Assembly: GCF_009711345.1 (NCBI RefSeq)
Contig: NZ_SMMA01000043.1
Span: forward strand, 1-37,184
DNA length: 37,184 bases
DNA from: Pseudovibrio flavus
GTDB lineage: Bacteria > Pseudomonadota > Alphaproteobacteria > Rhizobiales > Stappiaceae
Direction of reading: 5' to 3'
The notes under the pieces were generated by a model that was given only the letters and a program-made list of their open reading frames with translations, had not been told where the DNA came from and searched no databases. Positions 9,444 through 19,668 of the stretch are shown here, in pieces; position 1 is the stretch's first letter, and each line of letters begins with the position of its first letter. The position numbers were made by a program, and so were the translations under genes.

Positions 9444-9460
9444 TTTCGAACTGTTCTAAA
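9444..9460 (-). promoter_or_regulatory. Irr-type (ICE) box upstream of the suf operon
   Basis: The plus strand reads TTTCGAACTGTTCTAAA, which fits the iron-control element TTTAGAAnnnTTCTAAA bound by Irr at all but one of its defined positions. It lies about 180 bases before the first suf gene, just downstream of TTGACT/TTGACC hexamers on the minus strand that could be -35 elements. This predicts iron- or heme-responsive control of the operon. It could also act on the divergent hydrolase gene 118 bases away. Confidence 0.6.
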
Positions 9461-9519
9461 CTAGCTGTAATAAACTTGGGTCAAATAGTCAAGTTTTAGA
9501 CTCGAAAATTGTTGATTAC

Positions 9520-9533
9520 GGGTTAGCTAACCC
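9520..9533. promoter_or_regulatory. perfect 14-bp palindrome before the hydrolase gene
   Basis: GGGTTAGCTAACCC is a perfect inverted repeat 45 bases before the hydrolase ATG. It sits after a TTGATT (9512-9517) and before the AT-rich GATATATATG, where a repressor would block a promoter. The rest of the 9264-9578 interval holds the Irr-type box and no gene. A weaker dyad, TGACTAATGTCG, is at 9353-9364. Confidence 0.4.
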
Positions 9534-9578
9534 AAAGATATATATGTAAACAAACAACGAAAAGGACTCCCCACGCTC

Positions 9579-10241
9579 ATGCCAGAGGTGATCTTTAACG
9601 GTCCAGCAGGCCGCTTGGAAGGCCGCTTCCACCCTGCGAAAAAGAAAAACGCCCCAATCGCCCTGATCCTGCACCTGCATCCGCAGTTCGGTGGGACCAT
9701 GAACAACCAGATCTGCTACAAACTTTACTACATGTTTGCGCAGCGCGGTTTTGCGGTTCTGCGTTTCAACTTCCGCGGTGTTGGTCGCTCTCAGGGCCAG
9801 TTCGATCACGGTCAGGGTGAACTTTCCGATGCAGCAGCAGCGCTAGACTGGGTACAGACCATTCACCCAGACGCTCGTGCATGCTGGATTGCCGGCTTCT
9901 CCTTCGGTGCGTGGATCGGTATGCAGCTGCTTATGCGCCGTCCTGAAGTGGAAGGCTTCATCTCTGTTGCTCCTCCTGCAAACCTTCATGACTTCTCCTT
10001 CCTGGCCCCTTGCCCGTCTTCCGGCCTCATCATCCATGGCGAGAACGACAAGGTTGTGCCACAGAAGGACGTTCAGGCGCTTGTCGACAAGCTGAAGACC
10101 CAAAAGGGTATCACTATCGACCATCAGGAAATTCCTGGCGCGAACCACTTCTTCGAAAACCATGTCGATATGCTTATCGACCAGTGTGCAGACTATCTTG
10201 ATCGCCGCCTTGGCGTCATCAATGATCCTCAGTCTCTTTAA
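9579..10241 (+). CDS. alpha/beta hydrolase (COG2945-like)
   Basis: A 220-residue soluble hydrolase with a complete catalytic triad: nucleophile Ser108 in GFSFG (106-110), Asp157 in HGENDKVVP and His190 in PGANHFF. The HxHPQFGG run near residue 32-39 would form the oxyanion hole. No signal peptide is visible. The substrate is unknown; conserved alphaproteobacterial relatives are annotated only as hydrolases. The ATG follows AAAGGA. It is transcribed away from the suf operon and shares the regulatory region with it. Confidence 0.85.
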   Translation: MPEVIFNGPAGRLEGRFHPAKKKNAPIALILHLHPQFGGTMNNQICYKLYYMFAQRGFAVLRFNFRGVGRSQGQFDHGQGELSDAAAALDWVQTIHPDARACWIAGFSFGAWIGMQLLMRRPEVEGFISVAPPANLHDFSFLAPCPSSGLIIHGENDKVVPQKDVQALVDKLKTQKGITIDHQEIPGANHFFENHVDMLIDQCADYLDRRLGVINDPQSL

Positions 10242-10270
10242 GGCTGCCGCACACTACATGTAGTGAATAC

Positions 10271-10302
10271 AAAAAACCCGCTCTCTTGGAGCGGGTTTTT
10301 TA
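10271..10302. terminator. bidirectional intrinsic terminator
   Basis: AAAAAACCCGCTC, loop TCTTG, GAGCGGGTTTTTT. The A-run and T-run make it work for both the hydrolase (+) and the convergent NDUFA12 gene (-). Confidence 0.9.
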
Positions 10303-10323
10303 GTATCTCGGCTTTGGGCGAGC

Positions 10324-10710
10324 TTACTGGCCGGGTGTCCAAGCCTCGTAGTCGCCACTCACCTTGTCGCGCTTGGTTCCTGAAAGGATAGAACCTTTCG
10401 GACGATAAGCTTGCGGAGAGCCTGTAGGGTTTGGCTTGTGCCCAAGTTCCCAATCACGCGGCTCATAATTGCTTTCAGATGGCGGCACATCAGTTCTGTG
10501 GTGCATCCACCCGTGCCAGCCGGGAGGGATTTTGGAGGCATCTGCCTCGCCATTATAGATGACCCAGCGACGTTTGCCGTTGCGCTCTTTATAGTAGCGG
10601 TTTCCATACTCGTCATCGCCGACGACGATACCCTTCTTCCAAGTGAAGAAACGGGTACCCATGGTTTCGCTACCCCACCAGGTAAACAGCTGGAGCAGAA
10701 ATGTCTTCAT
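10324..10710 (-). CDS. NDUFA12 family protein (complex I accessory subunit)
   Basis: A 128-residue homolog of NDUFA12 (B17.2), an accessory subunit of NADH:ubiquinone oxidoreductase that alphaproteobacteria share with mitochondria. Recognisable runs are FFTWKKGIVVGDDEYGNRYY, RRWVIYNGEADASKIPPGWHGWMHH and the late Pro-rich AYRPKGS. It has no signal peptide and no membrane segment, as expected for a peripheral subunit. No other complex I gene is nearby. The taxonomic spread of this family supports the alphaproteobacterial origin of the window. Confidence 0.93.
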   Translation of the reverse strand: MKTFLLQLFTWWGSETMGTRFFTWKKGIVVGDDEYGNRYYKERNGKRRWVIYNGEADASKIPPGWHGWMHHRTDVPPSESNYEPRDWELGHKPNPTGSPQAYRPKGSILSGTKRDKVSGDYEAWTPGQ

Positions 10711-11331
10711 GGCTCCAAATCCCCTTTACGGTCTGTGGTTCAATTTGTTGGGGCGAATATGAACGCATCCGCATGTTGTGTCCAGTGCTCGCCTTTGTGT
10801 TTTTGCGTAAACAAAACAATCAACAGAATGTTTGACCCCGAAAATATTCCGGCACCACGCAAAACACCAAAATAAATGTAGTTTCAGAGCCTTAAGAGAG
10901 CGCTCTCACGAACGGTCAAACTTGAAATATATTAGAGGAAAATTCGCATAAAAAATTTTGCAGATGCCTCCATTTTTTTTCCACTGATTTGGAAATTGAG
11001 TTCTCCCACAGCGCACCCACTTTTTTACAAGCGGGACACATTGTCGCTTATCCGTTATTTTCTGCTGATTATGCCAGTATGGTACGTAGGTACTATCAAC
11101 AGAGCATCCACACACCCCTACTAGATTTTGTGTCGCGAAGAAGTGACATACCACAATCACTGGCCCTGTGACGCTTGACCGCGCCCAACGATTCAATTTA
11201 ATTTCAGTGCTGTTGATTGATCGTTTTAGGGGTTTTGGGCGAAAGCCACGCGTTCTCCAATAATCAGTTAGAAAAATGCTGCGTACCTGCTTCTTTGATT
11301 AGACGGGTGACGTATTTTTTTGGCCTGACCG
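10711..11331. other. gene-free region between NDUFA12 and the nrdJ promoter
   Basis: About 620 bases with no convincing gene. The short frames on both strands lack ribosome sites and recognisable composition. It holds a 14-bp LacI-type palindrome, AGAGAGCGCTCTCA at 10895-10908, and a weak NrdR-like sequence at 11118-11133. The first part must contain the NDUFA12 promoter. Confidence 0.5.
10895..10908. promoter_or_regulatory. orphan LacI-type operator-like palindrome
   Basis: AGAGAGCGCTCTCA has a perfect 12-bp dyad (GAGAGCGCTCTC) with the central CG typical of LacI-family operators. It lies about 185 bases upstream of the NDUFA12 start and 630 bases before nrdJ, with no LacI-type gene in the window. 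Confidence 0.35.
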
Positions 11332-11379
11332 ATGGCAGAAATTGTGTTTTCGTTAACCTGCGCATACTATATGTTGTGA
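11332..11379 (+). promoter_or_regulatory. nrdJ promoter with two NrdR-like boxes
   Basis: The downstream box ATACTATATGTTGTGA (11364-11379) closely fits the NrdR consensus acaCwAtATaTwGtgt. A degenerate second box, ATGGCAGAAATTGTGT (11332-11347), starts exactly 32 bases upstream, the three-turn spacing known for NrdR pairs. They overlap a possible promoter: TTGTGT (11342-11347), 17-base spacer, TACTAT (11365-11370). Transcription would start near 11377, giving a leader of about 165 bases with small hairpins at 11423-11438 and 11512-11525. Confidence 0.65.
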
Positions 11380-11541
11380 CGCAGGCGATTTTTGCCACAA
11401 AACCCCAAGATGTGGACGGACTGAAGGCGAGAGCCTTCTGCGATACGGCGAGCAAGGGTTAAAGCGGCAAACTGACCTTGTTCCCTATTGGTTTGATTTA
11501 GACAGGCACGAGCAGCACATGCTGCGTCAAAGGGGGCTTAT

Positions 11542-14500
11542 ATGAAGATCGAACGGCGCTATACGAAAGAGGGGCAATCCCCTTACGCCGACATCGAGTT
11601 TCGCACTGCGACCAGTGAGATCCGTAATCCGGACGGGTCCATTGTATTTCGCTTGGAGAACATTCAGGTTCCTGCCCAATTCTCGCAGGTAGCTTCCGAC
11701 ATTCTTGCTCAAAAATATTTCCGTAAGGCCGGGGTTCCTGCAAAGCTAAAGGCTGTTGAGGAAAACACCGTGCCGTCTTGGCTGTGGCGCAAGGAGCCTG
11801 ATGAGAAGGCCCTCTCCCGCATCAAGAAAGATGAGCGCTTCGGTTCTGAAATTGACTCACGTCAGGTTTTTGATCGCTTGGCTGGCACTTGGACCTATTG
11901 GGGCTGGAAAGGCGGTTATTTCGATAGCGAAGCTGATGCGCAGGCGTTCTATGATGAACTGCGCTACATGCTGGCAACCCAGAAGGTTGCGCCAAACTCC
12001 CCGCAGTGGTTCAACACCGGTCTGCATTGGGCGTACGGCATTGATGGACCAAGCCAAGGTCACTACTACGTAGACTTTGAAAGCGGCGAGCTGACCCGCT
12101 CCGCAACCGCGTACGAGCACCCGCAGCCACACGCTTGCTTCATCCAGTCCGTAGACGATGATCTTGTGAATGAGAACGGCATCATGGACCTGTGGGTTCG
12201 TGAAGCTCGCTTGTTTAAATACGGCTCTGGCACCGGCACCAACTTCTCCCGCCTTCGCGGTTCAGGCGAGTCTCTTGCTGGTGGTGGTAAGTCCTCCGGC
12301 CTCATGAGCTTCCTGAAAATTGGTGATCGTGCAGCTGGCGCTATCAAGTCCGGCGGCACCACCCGCCGTGCTGCTAAGATGGTTGTAGTTGATGCGGACC
12401 ATCCGGACATTGAAGAATTCATCAGCTGGAAGGTGACCGAAGAGCAGAAGGTTGCAGCTCTTGTAACCGGCTCCAAGATCTGTCAGCAGCATCTTCAGGC
12501 GGTTATGCGCGCCTGCGTAAACTGCGAAGGCAGCGGCGACGATTGCTTTGACCCGAAGAAGAACCCTGTTCTGAAGCGTGAAATGCGCGCCGCTAAAAAG
12601 GCGCTCGTGCCGGATAACTACATCCAGCGCGTCGTGCAGTTCGCTCGTCAGGGTTATAAGACTATCGAGTTCCCGAGCTACAACACCGATTGGGATTCTG
12701 AGGCTTATCTGACCGTTTCCGGCCAGAACTCCAACAACTCCATTCGTGTGACTGATGGCTTCCTTACTGCTGTCAACGAAGATAGCGATTGGGATCTTGT
12801 CGGCCGCACAACTGATCAGGTCACCAAGACCGTGAAAGCAAAGGAAATCTGGGAACAGATTGGCTATGCTGCTTGGGCTTGTGCTGATCCGGGCCTTCAG
12901 TACCACACCACCATCAACGAATGGCACACCTGCCCTCAGGCTGGCGAAATCCGCGCATCCAACCCATGCTCGGAATACATGTTCCTTGATGACACTGCGT
13001 GTAACCTCGCTTCTTTGAACTTGCTTCAGTTCCGCAAGGAAGATGGTTCGTTTAATCACGAGACCTTCGAACACGGCGTGCGTCTTTGGACCATGGTTCT
13101 TGAAATCTCTGTTTTGATGGCTCAGTTCCCATCTCAGCAGATTGCAGAGCTATCCTACCGCTATCGCACCCTCGGTCTGGGCTATGCCAACATTGGCGGT
13201 CTTCTCATGACCTCCGGTCTTGCTTATGACAGCGATGAAGGCCGCGCACTTTGTGGTGCCATCACAGCGATCATGACCGGTGTATCCTACGCGACCTCCG
13301 CTGAAATGGCTGGCGAGCTGGGTGCGTTCCCGGGTTATGCTGATAACGCAAAAGATATGCTGCGCGTTATTCGCAACCACCGCACTGCTGCACATGGCAA
13401 AACCAAGGGCTACGAGGGCCTTTCTACCCTGCCTGTCGCGCTGGACCACAAGTCTTGCCCAGAACCAATTCTGATCGAGCGCGCAACGCTTGCTTGGGAC
13501 CGCGCTCTTGAGCTTGGTGAAAAGCACGGTTACCGCAACGCGCAGACCAGCGTGATCGCGCCAACCGGTACGATCGGTCTGGTTATGGACTGTGACACCA
13601 CCGGTATTGAGCCTGACTTTGCTCTTGTGAAATTCAAGAAGCTTGCTGGCGGTGGTTACTTCAAGATTATCAACCGCGCTGTACCGCACGCTCTTCGTGC
13701 ACTTGGTTATGGCGAAGCTGATATCGCAGAAATCGAAGCCTACGCAGTAGGTCACGGCTCTATCGAGCAGGCCCCTGCAATCAACAGCGCTTCTCTTCGC
13801 GCTAAAGGCTTTACGGATGAGGCGCTTGAGAAGCTGGCAGCTTCCCTTGGTTCTGCCTTCGACATTAAGTTCGTATTCAACCGCTGGACCCTTGGTGACG
13901 ATCTGCTGACCGGTACTCTCGGTGTTCCTGCCGACCAGTTGGATAATCCTGAATTTGATCTTCTTTCCCACCTTGGTTTCTCCAAGGCGGACATTGAAGC
14001 TGCAAACACCCACGTTTGTGGTGCAATGACGCTGGAAGGTGCGCCGCACCTGAAGGAAGAGCATTATCCGGTCTTTGACTGTGCGAACCCTTGTGGCCGA
14101 ATTGGCAAGCGTTACCTGTCTGTAGATAGCCACATCCGCATGATGGCTGCTGCACAACCGTTCATCTCCGGCGCTATTTCAAAGACCATCAACATGGCGA
14201 ACTCCGCCAGTGTTGAGGATTGTAAAGACGCCTACATGCTTTCTTGGAAGCTTGGTCTGAAGGCGAACGCTCTTTACCGTGATGGTTCCAAACTGTCTCA
14301 GCCTCTGAATGCCCAGATTCTCGAAGATGAAGAGGATGATGCACAGGATATTGTAGAGGACATCATCGCACAGCCTCAGGCAGCTCGTGCAGAGCTTGTC
14401 GCAGAACGGATTGTGGAGCGAATTATCGAGCGCAACATCCGCAGCCGCGAGCGTCCACCGAACCGCCGCAAGGGTTACACCCAGAAAGCCTCTGTTGGCG

Positions 14501-15210
14501 GTCACAAAATCTACCTCACCACTGGTGAGTACGAGGATGGCCGCCTGGCAGAAGTCTTTATCGACATGCACAAGGAAGGCGCTGCGTTCCGTTCTCTCAT
14601 GAACAACTTCGCAATCGCTATCTCCCTTGGCCTGCAGTACGGTGTGCCGCTTGAAGAATATGTAGATGCCTTCACCTTCACCCGCTTTGAACCAGCGGGC
14701 ATGGTAATGGGCAATGATGCGATCAAGAACGCAACATCCATTCTGGACTACATCTTCCGAGAGCTCGCTGTCTCTTATCTGGCTCGCAACGATCTGGCAC
14801 ACGTTCCGCCAGAGGCGATTACCAGCGCGACCTCCGTTGCTCCGGCAACTGAAAACGCGGGTTCTGAAGAAAAGCGCCCTGCTTTCGTGTCCCACGGTCT
14901 TGTTCGTGGCCAAACAGAGCGCTTCCGCCTTGTTCCGGGCGGTGATCCAGCTGTTCAGCTTGCAGGTGGTGCGGTTGCTCAAAGTGCGGCGATTGCGACT
15001 GCATTCAACCGCGACGTTGAGCCTGCTCAGGAAGTAAAGGTTAGTCAGGCAGAAGCTGCGCCTCAGGTTTCCATTGCCTCTCAAGTGGCGCAAGCCCGCA
15101 TGAAGGGCTACGAAGGGGAAAGCTGCGCCGAGTGCGGTAACTTCACTATGGTGCGTAACGGCACCTGCCTGAAGTGTGACACCTGCGGCTCTACGAGCGG
15201 CTGTTCCTAA
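11542..15210 (+). CDS. nrdJ: NrdJ, adenosylcobalamin-dependent class II ribonucleotide reductase
   Basis: Reduces ribonucleotides to deoxyribonucleotides using coenzyme B12 instead of a metal-radical subunit, so it works with or without oxygen. The 1222 residues are normal for the long alphaproteobacterial form. The active site shows Cys199 and Cys487 as the redox pair and the NPCSE motif (Asn474, Cys476, Glu478), where Cys476 carries the thiyl radical. A cysteine-bearing insertion ([11 protein letters not shown]) lies near residue 330. The C-terminus (1195-1222) has a zinc-ribbon-like CAEC...CLKCDTC pattern for re-reduction. The ATG has AAAGGGGG just upstream. It converges on the class Ib cluster. 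Confidence 0.97.
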   Translation: MKIERRYTKEGQSPYADIEFRTATSEIRNPDGSIVFRLENIQVPAQFSQVASDILAQKYFRKAGVPAKLKAVEENTVPSWLWRKEPDEKALSRIKKDERFGSEIDSRQVFDRLAGTWTYWGWKGGYFDSEADAQAFYDELRYMLATQKVAPNSPQWFNTGLHWAYGIDGPSQGHYYVDFESGELTRSATAYEHPQPHACFIQSVDDDLVNENGIMDLWVREARLFKYGSGTGTNFSRLRGSGESLAGGGKSSGLMSFLKIGDRAAGAIKSGGTTRRAAKMVVVDADHPDIEEFISWKVTEEQKVAALVTGSKICQQHLQAVMRACVNCEGSGDDCFDPKKNPVLKREMRAAKKALVPDNYIQRVVQFARQGYKTIEFPSYNTDWDSEAYLTVSGQNSNNSIRVTDGFLTAVNEDSDWDLVGRTTDQVTKTVKAKEIWEQIGYAAWACADPGLQYHTTINEWHTCPQAGEIRASNPCSEYMFLDDTACNLASLNLLQFRKEDGSFNHETFEHGVRLWTMVLEISVLMAQFPSQQIAELSYRYRTLGLGYANIGGLLMTSGLAYDSDEGRALCGAITAIMTGVSYATSAEMAGELGAFPGYADNAKDMLRVIRNHRTAAHGKTKGYEGLSTLPVALDHKSCPEPILIERATLAWDRALELGEKHGYRNAQTSVIAPTGTIGLVMDCDTTGIEPDFALVKFKKLAGGGYFKIINRAVPHALRALGYGEADIAEIEAYAVGHGSIEQAPAINSASLRAKGFTDEALEKLAASLGSAFDIKFVFNRWTLGDDLLTGTLGVPADQLDNPEFDLLSHLGFSKADIEAANTHVCGAMTLEGAPHLKEEHYPVFDCANPCGRIGKRYLSVDSHIRMMAAAQPFISGAISKTINMANSASVEDCKDAYMLSWKLGLKANALYRDGSKLSQPLNAQILEDEEDDAQDIVEDIIAQPQAARAELVAERIVERIIERNIRSRERPPNRRKGYTQKASVGGHKIYLTTGEYEDGRLAEVFIDMHKEGAAFRSLMNNFAIAISLGLQYGVPLEEYVDAFTFTRFEPAGMVMGNDAIKNATSILDYIFRELAVSYLARNDLAHVPPEAITSATSVAPATENAGSEEKRPAFVSHGLVRGQTERFRLVPGGDPAVQLAGGAVAQSAAIATAFNRDVEPAQEVKVSQAEAAPQVSIASQVAQARMKGYEGESCAECGNFTMVRNGTCLKCDTCGSTSGCS

Positions 15211-15236
15211 GATGCTCTGCTAAGACGAAAATAATT

Positions 15237-15266
15237 AAGGCCCTGATGAAAATCAGGGCCTTTTTT
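15237..15266 (+). terminator. intrinsic terminator of nrdJ
   Basis: AAGGCCCTGAT, loop GAAA, ATCAGGGCCTT followed by a T-run: an 11-bp stem 27 bases after the nrdJ stop. Confidence 0.9.
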
Positions 15267-15347
15267 GTCTCAAAGGTAGGTCCGTTTGATGCCGCTGAAC
15301 CTTCGGAATGAGCGGATGATGACATCTGTCGTTTGGAAGTGTTGTGC

Positions 15348-15372
15348 TGGCCCCAGAATAAGGCTGGGGCCA
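15348..15372 (-). terminator. stem-loop after nrdF
   Basis: TGGCCCCAG, loop AATAAGG, CTGGGGCCA is a perfect 9-bp stem just past the nrdF stop. On the minus strand no T-run follows, so it may stabilise the mRNA 3' end and not terminate on its own. Confidence 0.45.
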
Positions 15373-15384
15373 ACAAAATCTAAC

Positions 15385-18516
<3,132 letters not shown>

Positions 18517-18529
<13 letters not shown>

Positions 18530-18921
18530 TTCCAAAAGTTTTTAATCCCGTTTTCAACGCGTGAGATGTCGGTCGCCGTACCTGCAAGTTCGAAGCGGTA
18601 GAGCAGTGGCACATTGCATTTTTGAGAGACCACATCACCAGCATAGGCAAAGTAACGGCCAAAGTTGCGATTGCCTGAGGCAATCACCCCTCTGATGAGT
18701 TCTCGTTGTTGCGCATCATTTAGAAAACCAATCACCTGCTTTGCGACGGCCCCTCGCCCGTACCCATCTGAGTAGGTTGGCAGGACGAGAATGTACGGCT
18801 CTTTAACGAGCGGCGTTGGCTCGGATCGCTTGGAGGCTATGCGGTGTGCAGGAGCGCCCAAGCGTTCGATAAAGCGGTGGGTGTTTCCAGATGCGCTTGA
18901 GAAATAAACAAGCGTTCCCAA
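18517..18921 (-). CDS. nrdI: NrdI, flavodoxin-like activator of NrdF
   Basis: A 134-residue flavodoxin-like protein that supplies oxidant to assemble the dimanganese-tyrosyl cofactor of NrdF. The N-terminus [19 protein letters not shown] forms the FMN phosphate loop. [20 protein letters not shown] is the family hallmark. No ATG fits; the start is a TTG at 18921, 18 bases after the nrdH stop, with only a weak ribosome site. That suggests it is made by coupling to nrdH and at low level. It overlaps nrdE at its 3' end. Confidence 0.94.
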
Positions 18922-18939
18922 TTTGATAGCGCCGGACTA

Positions 18940-19161
18940 TTAGCCGAGGGCAGCTATCTTGTCTGGCCTGAAACCAGCCCAATGGTCGCCGCGCGCTTCT
19001 ACGACGGGTACTTGCTTGTAGCCTAGGGATTGAACGTGATTGAAGGCGGCATCGTCTTCGCTTAGGTCGACAATGTTAAAATCAACGCCGATCTTTTCCA
19101 GCGCGCGATAAGTCGCGTTGCACTGGACACAAGATGGCTTGCTGTAAACGGTGATGGTCAT
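18940..19161 (-). CDS. nrdH: NrdH, glutaredoxin-like redoxin
   Basis: A 73-residue electron donor for NrdE, reduced by thioredoxin reductase. The NrdH signature CVQC is at Cys11-Cys14, and the C-terminal WAGFRPDKI is typical. I chose the ATG at 19161 (MTITVYSKPSC), preceded by GAGAGAAG. A frame open back to a TTG at 19209 would add a non-homologous leader. First gene of nrdHIEF, about 115 bases downstream of the cobalamin riboswitch. Confidence 0.95.
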   Translation of the reverse strand: MTITVYSKPSCVQCNATYRALEKIGVDFNIVDLSEDDAAFNHVQSLGYKQVPVVEARGDHWAGFRPDKIAALG

Positions 19162-19219
19162 ATCTTCTCTCGCACCCCGAAGAACCAAAGGAACCAGAAC
19201 AACGGGCAACGCAAGAGTT

Positions 19220-19237
19220 CACGTGCTGGCGCACGTG
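19220..19237 (-). promoter_or_regulatory. hairpin in the nrdH leader
   Basis: CACGTGC, four-base loop, GCACGTG: a perfect 7-bp stem between the riboswitch and nrdH. A second small stem, CGGAC/GTCCG, lies just before it (about 19249-19263). Neither has a following T-run. They are candidates for the expression platform. Confidence 0.45.
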
Positions 19238-19276
19238 TTCCCGCCTCACGGACCCGCCGTCCGATGACGTATTAAA

Positions 19277-19458
19277 ACCAAGGCAGGTCTCCTGGCTTGC
19301 GGGTCTACGTCCCTTATGATCCACCTTCCCGGTTTCCCAGTGGCATTTGGATCGAGGCTTACCGCTTACAGTTGCGGGGGCAGCACCGGACTTGTAGCTA
19401 TGCTTCGCACCGGTTTCCCTCTTAGCTGACGAATGCGATGAATCGCCAGACCTTGATT
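19277..19458 (-). promoter_or_regulatory. cobalamin riboswitch controlling nrdHIEF
   Basis: Read on the minus strand, this leader holds the conserved parts of a cobalamin riboswitch in order: closing stem CAAGG near the 5' end; AAGTCCGGTGCTGCC; the core GCTGCCCCCGCAACTGTAA (19366-19384); GCCACTGGG (19336-19344); GGGAAGGTGG; and the B12 box AAGCCAGGAGACCTGCC (19282-19298), closed by CCTTG. Binding of adenosylcobalamin should turn the downstream class Ib genes off when B12 is available for NrdJ. Confidence 0.95.
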
Positions 19459-19503
19459 ACCAGATATTGATCGCAGAATTACTTCTGGGTCAACATCATG
19501 TAG
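19457..19503 (-). promoter_or_regulatory. nrdHIEF promoter with two NrdR-like boxes
   Basis: On the minus strand, GATCAATATCTGGTAA (19457-19472) fits the NrdR core consensus well. CTACATGATGTTGACC (19488-19503) is a weaker box 31 bases upstream. A promoter fits between them: TTGACC (-35, 19488-19493), 17-base spacer, TCAATA (-10, 19465-19470). This puts the transcription start at about the first base of the riboswitch. Confidence 0.65.
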
Positions 19504-19607
19504 GTGACGTATAGAGATTCATTGGGGACAAGACTTACGCAAATCCATCGTAGCCTTCACCGTTTCCGCCGGTAGTGCGTGGTTTCCGCCTAACGATTGG
19601 TGCAACT

Positions 19608-19638
19608 AAAAAGGCGGCGAAAGAAACCTTCACCGCCT
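19608..19638 (-). terminator. intrinsic terminator of the flotillin operon
   Basis: On the minus strand GGCGGTGAA pairs with TTCGCCGCC (one G-U type mismatch allowed) and is followed by TTTTT. It lies 31 bases after the flotillin stop and just upstream of the nrd promoter region. Confidence 0.85.
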
Positions 19639-19668
19639 CTCAAATATCTTAAAAGGGCCTGCTAACGT

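Noticed and set aside
11118-11133. Third NrdR box (CTACTAGATTTTGTGT) upstream of nrdJ
   Set aside because: It fits part of the consensus but has no partner at 31-32 bases and is 246 bases from the pair at the promoter; likely chance in AT-rich DNA.
10906-11196. 96-codon minus-strand frame in the gene-free region
   Set aside because: No ribosome site, odd composition, no family resemblance, and poor coding character compared with neighbours.
11542-15210. Intein in NrdJ
   Set aside because: The length is normal for alphaproteobacterial NrdJ and catalytic motifs are evenly spaced with no splice-junction pattern.
19162-19209. Longer NrdH from the TTG at 19209
   Set aside because: The added residues match nothing in NrdH; the ATG at 19161 has GAGAGAAG upstream and gives the usual 73 residues.
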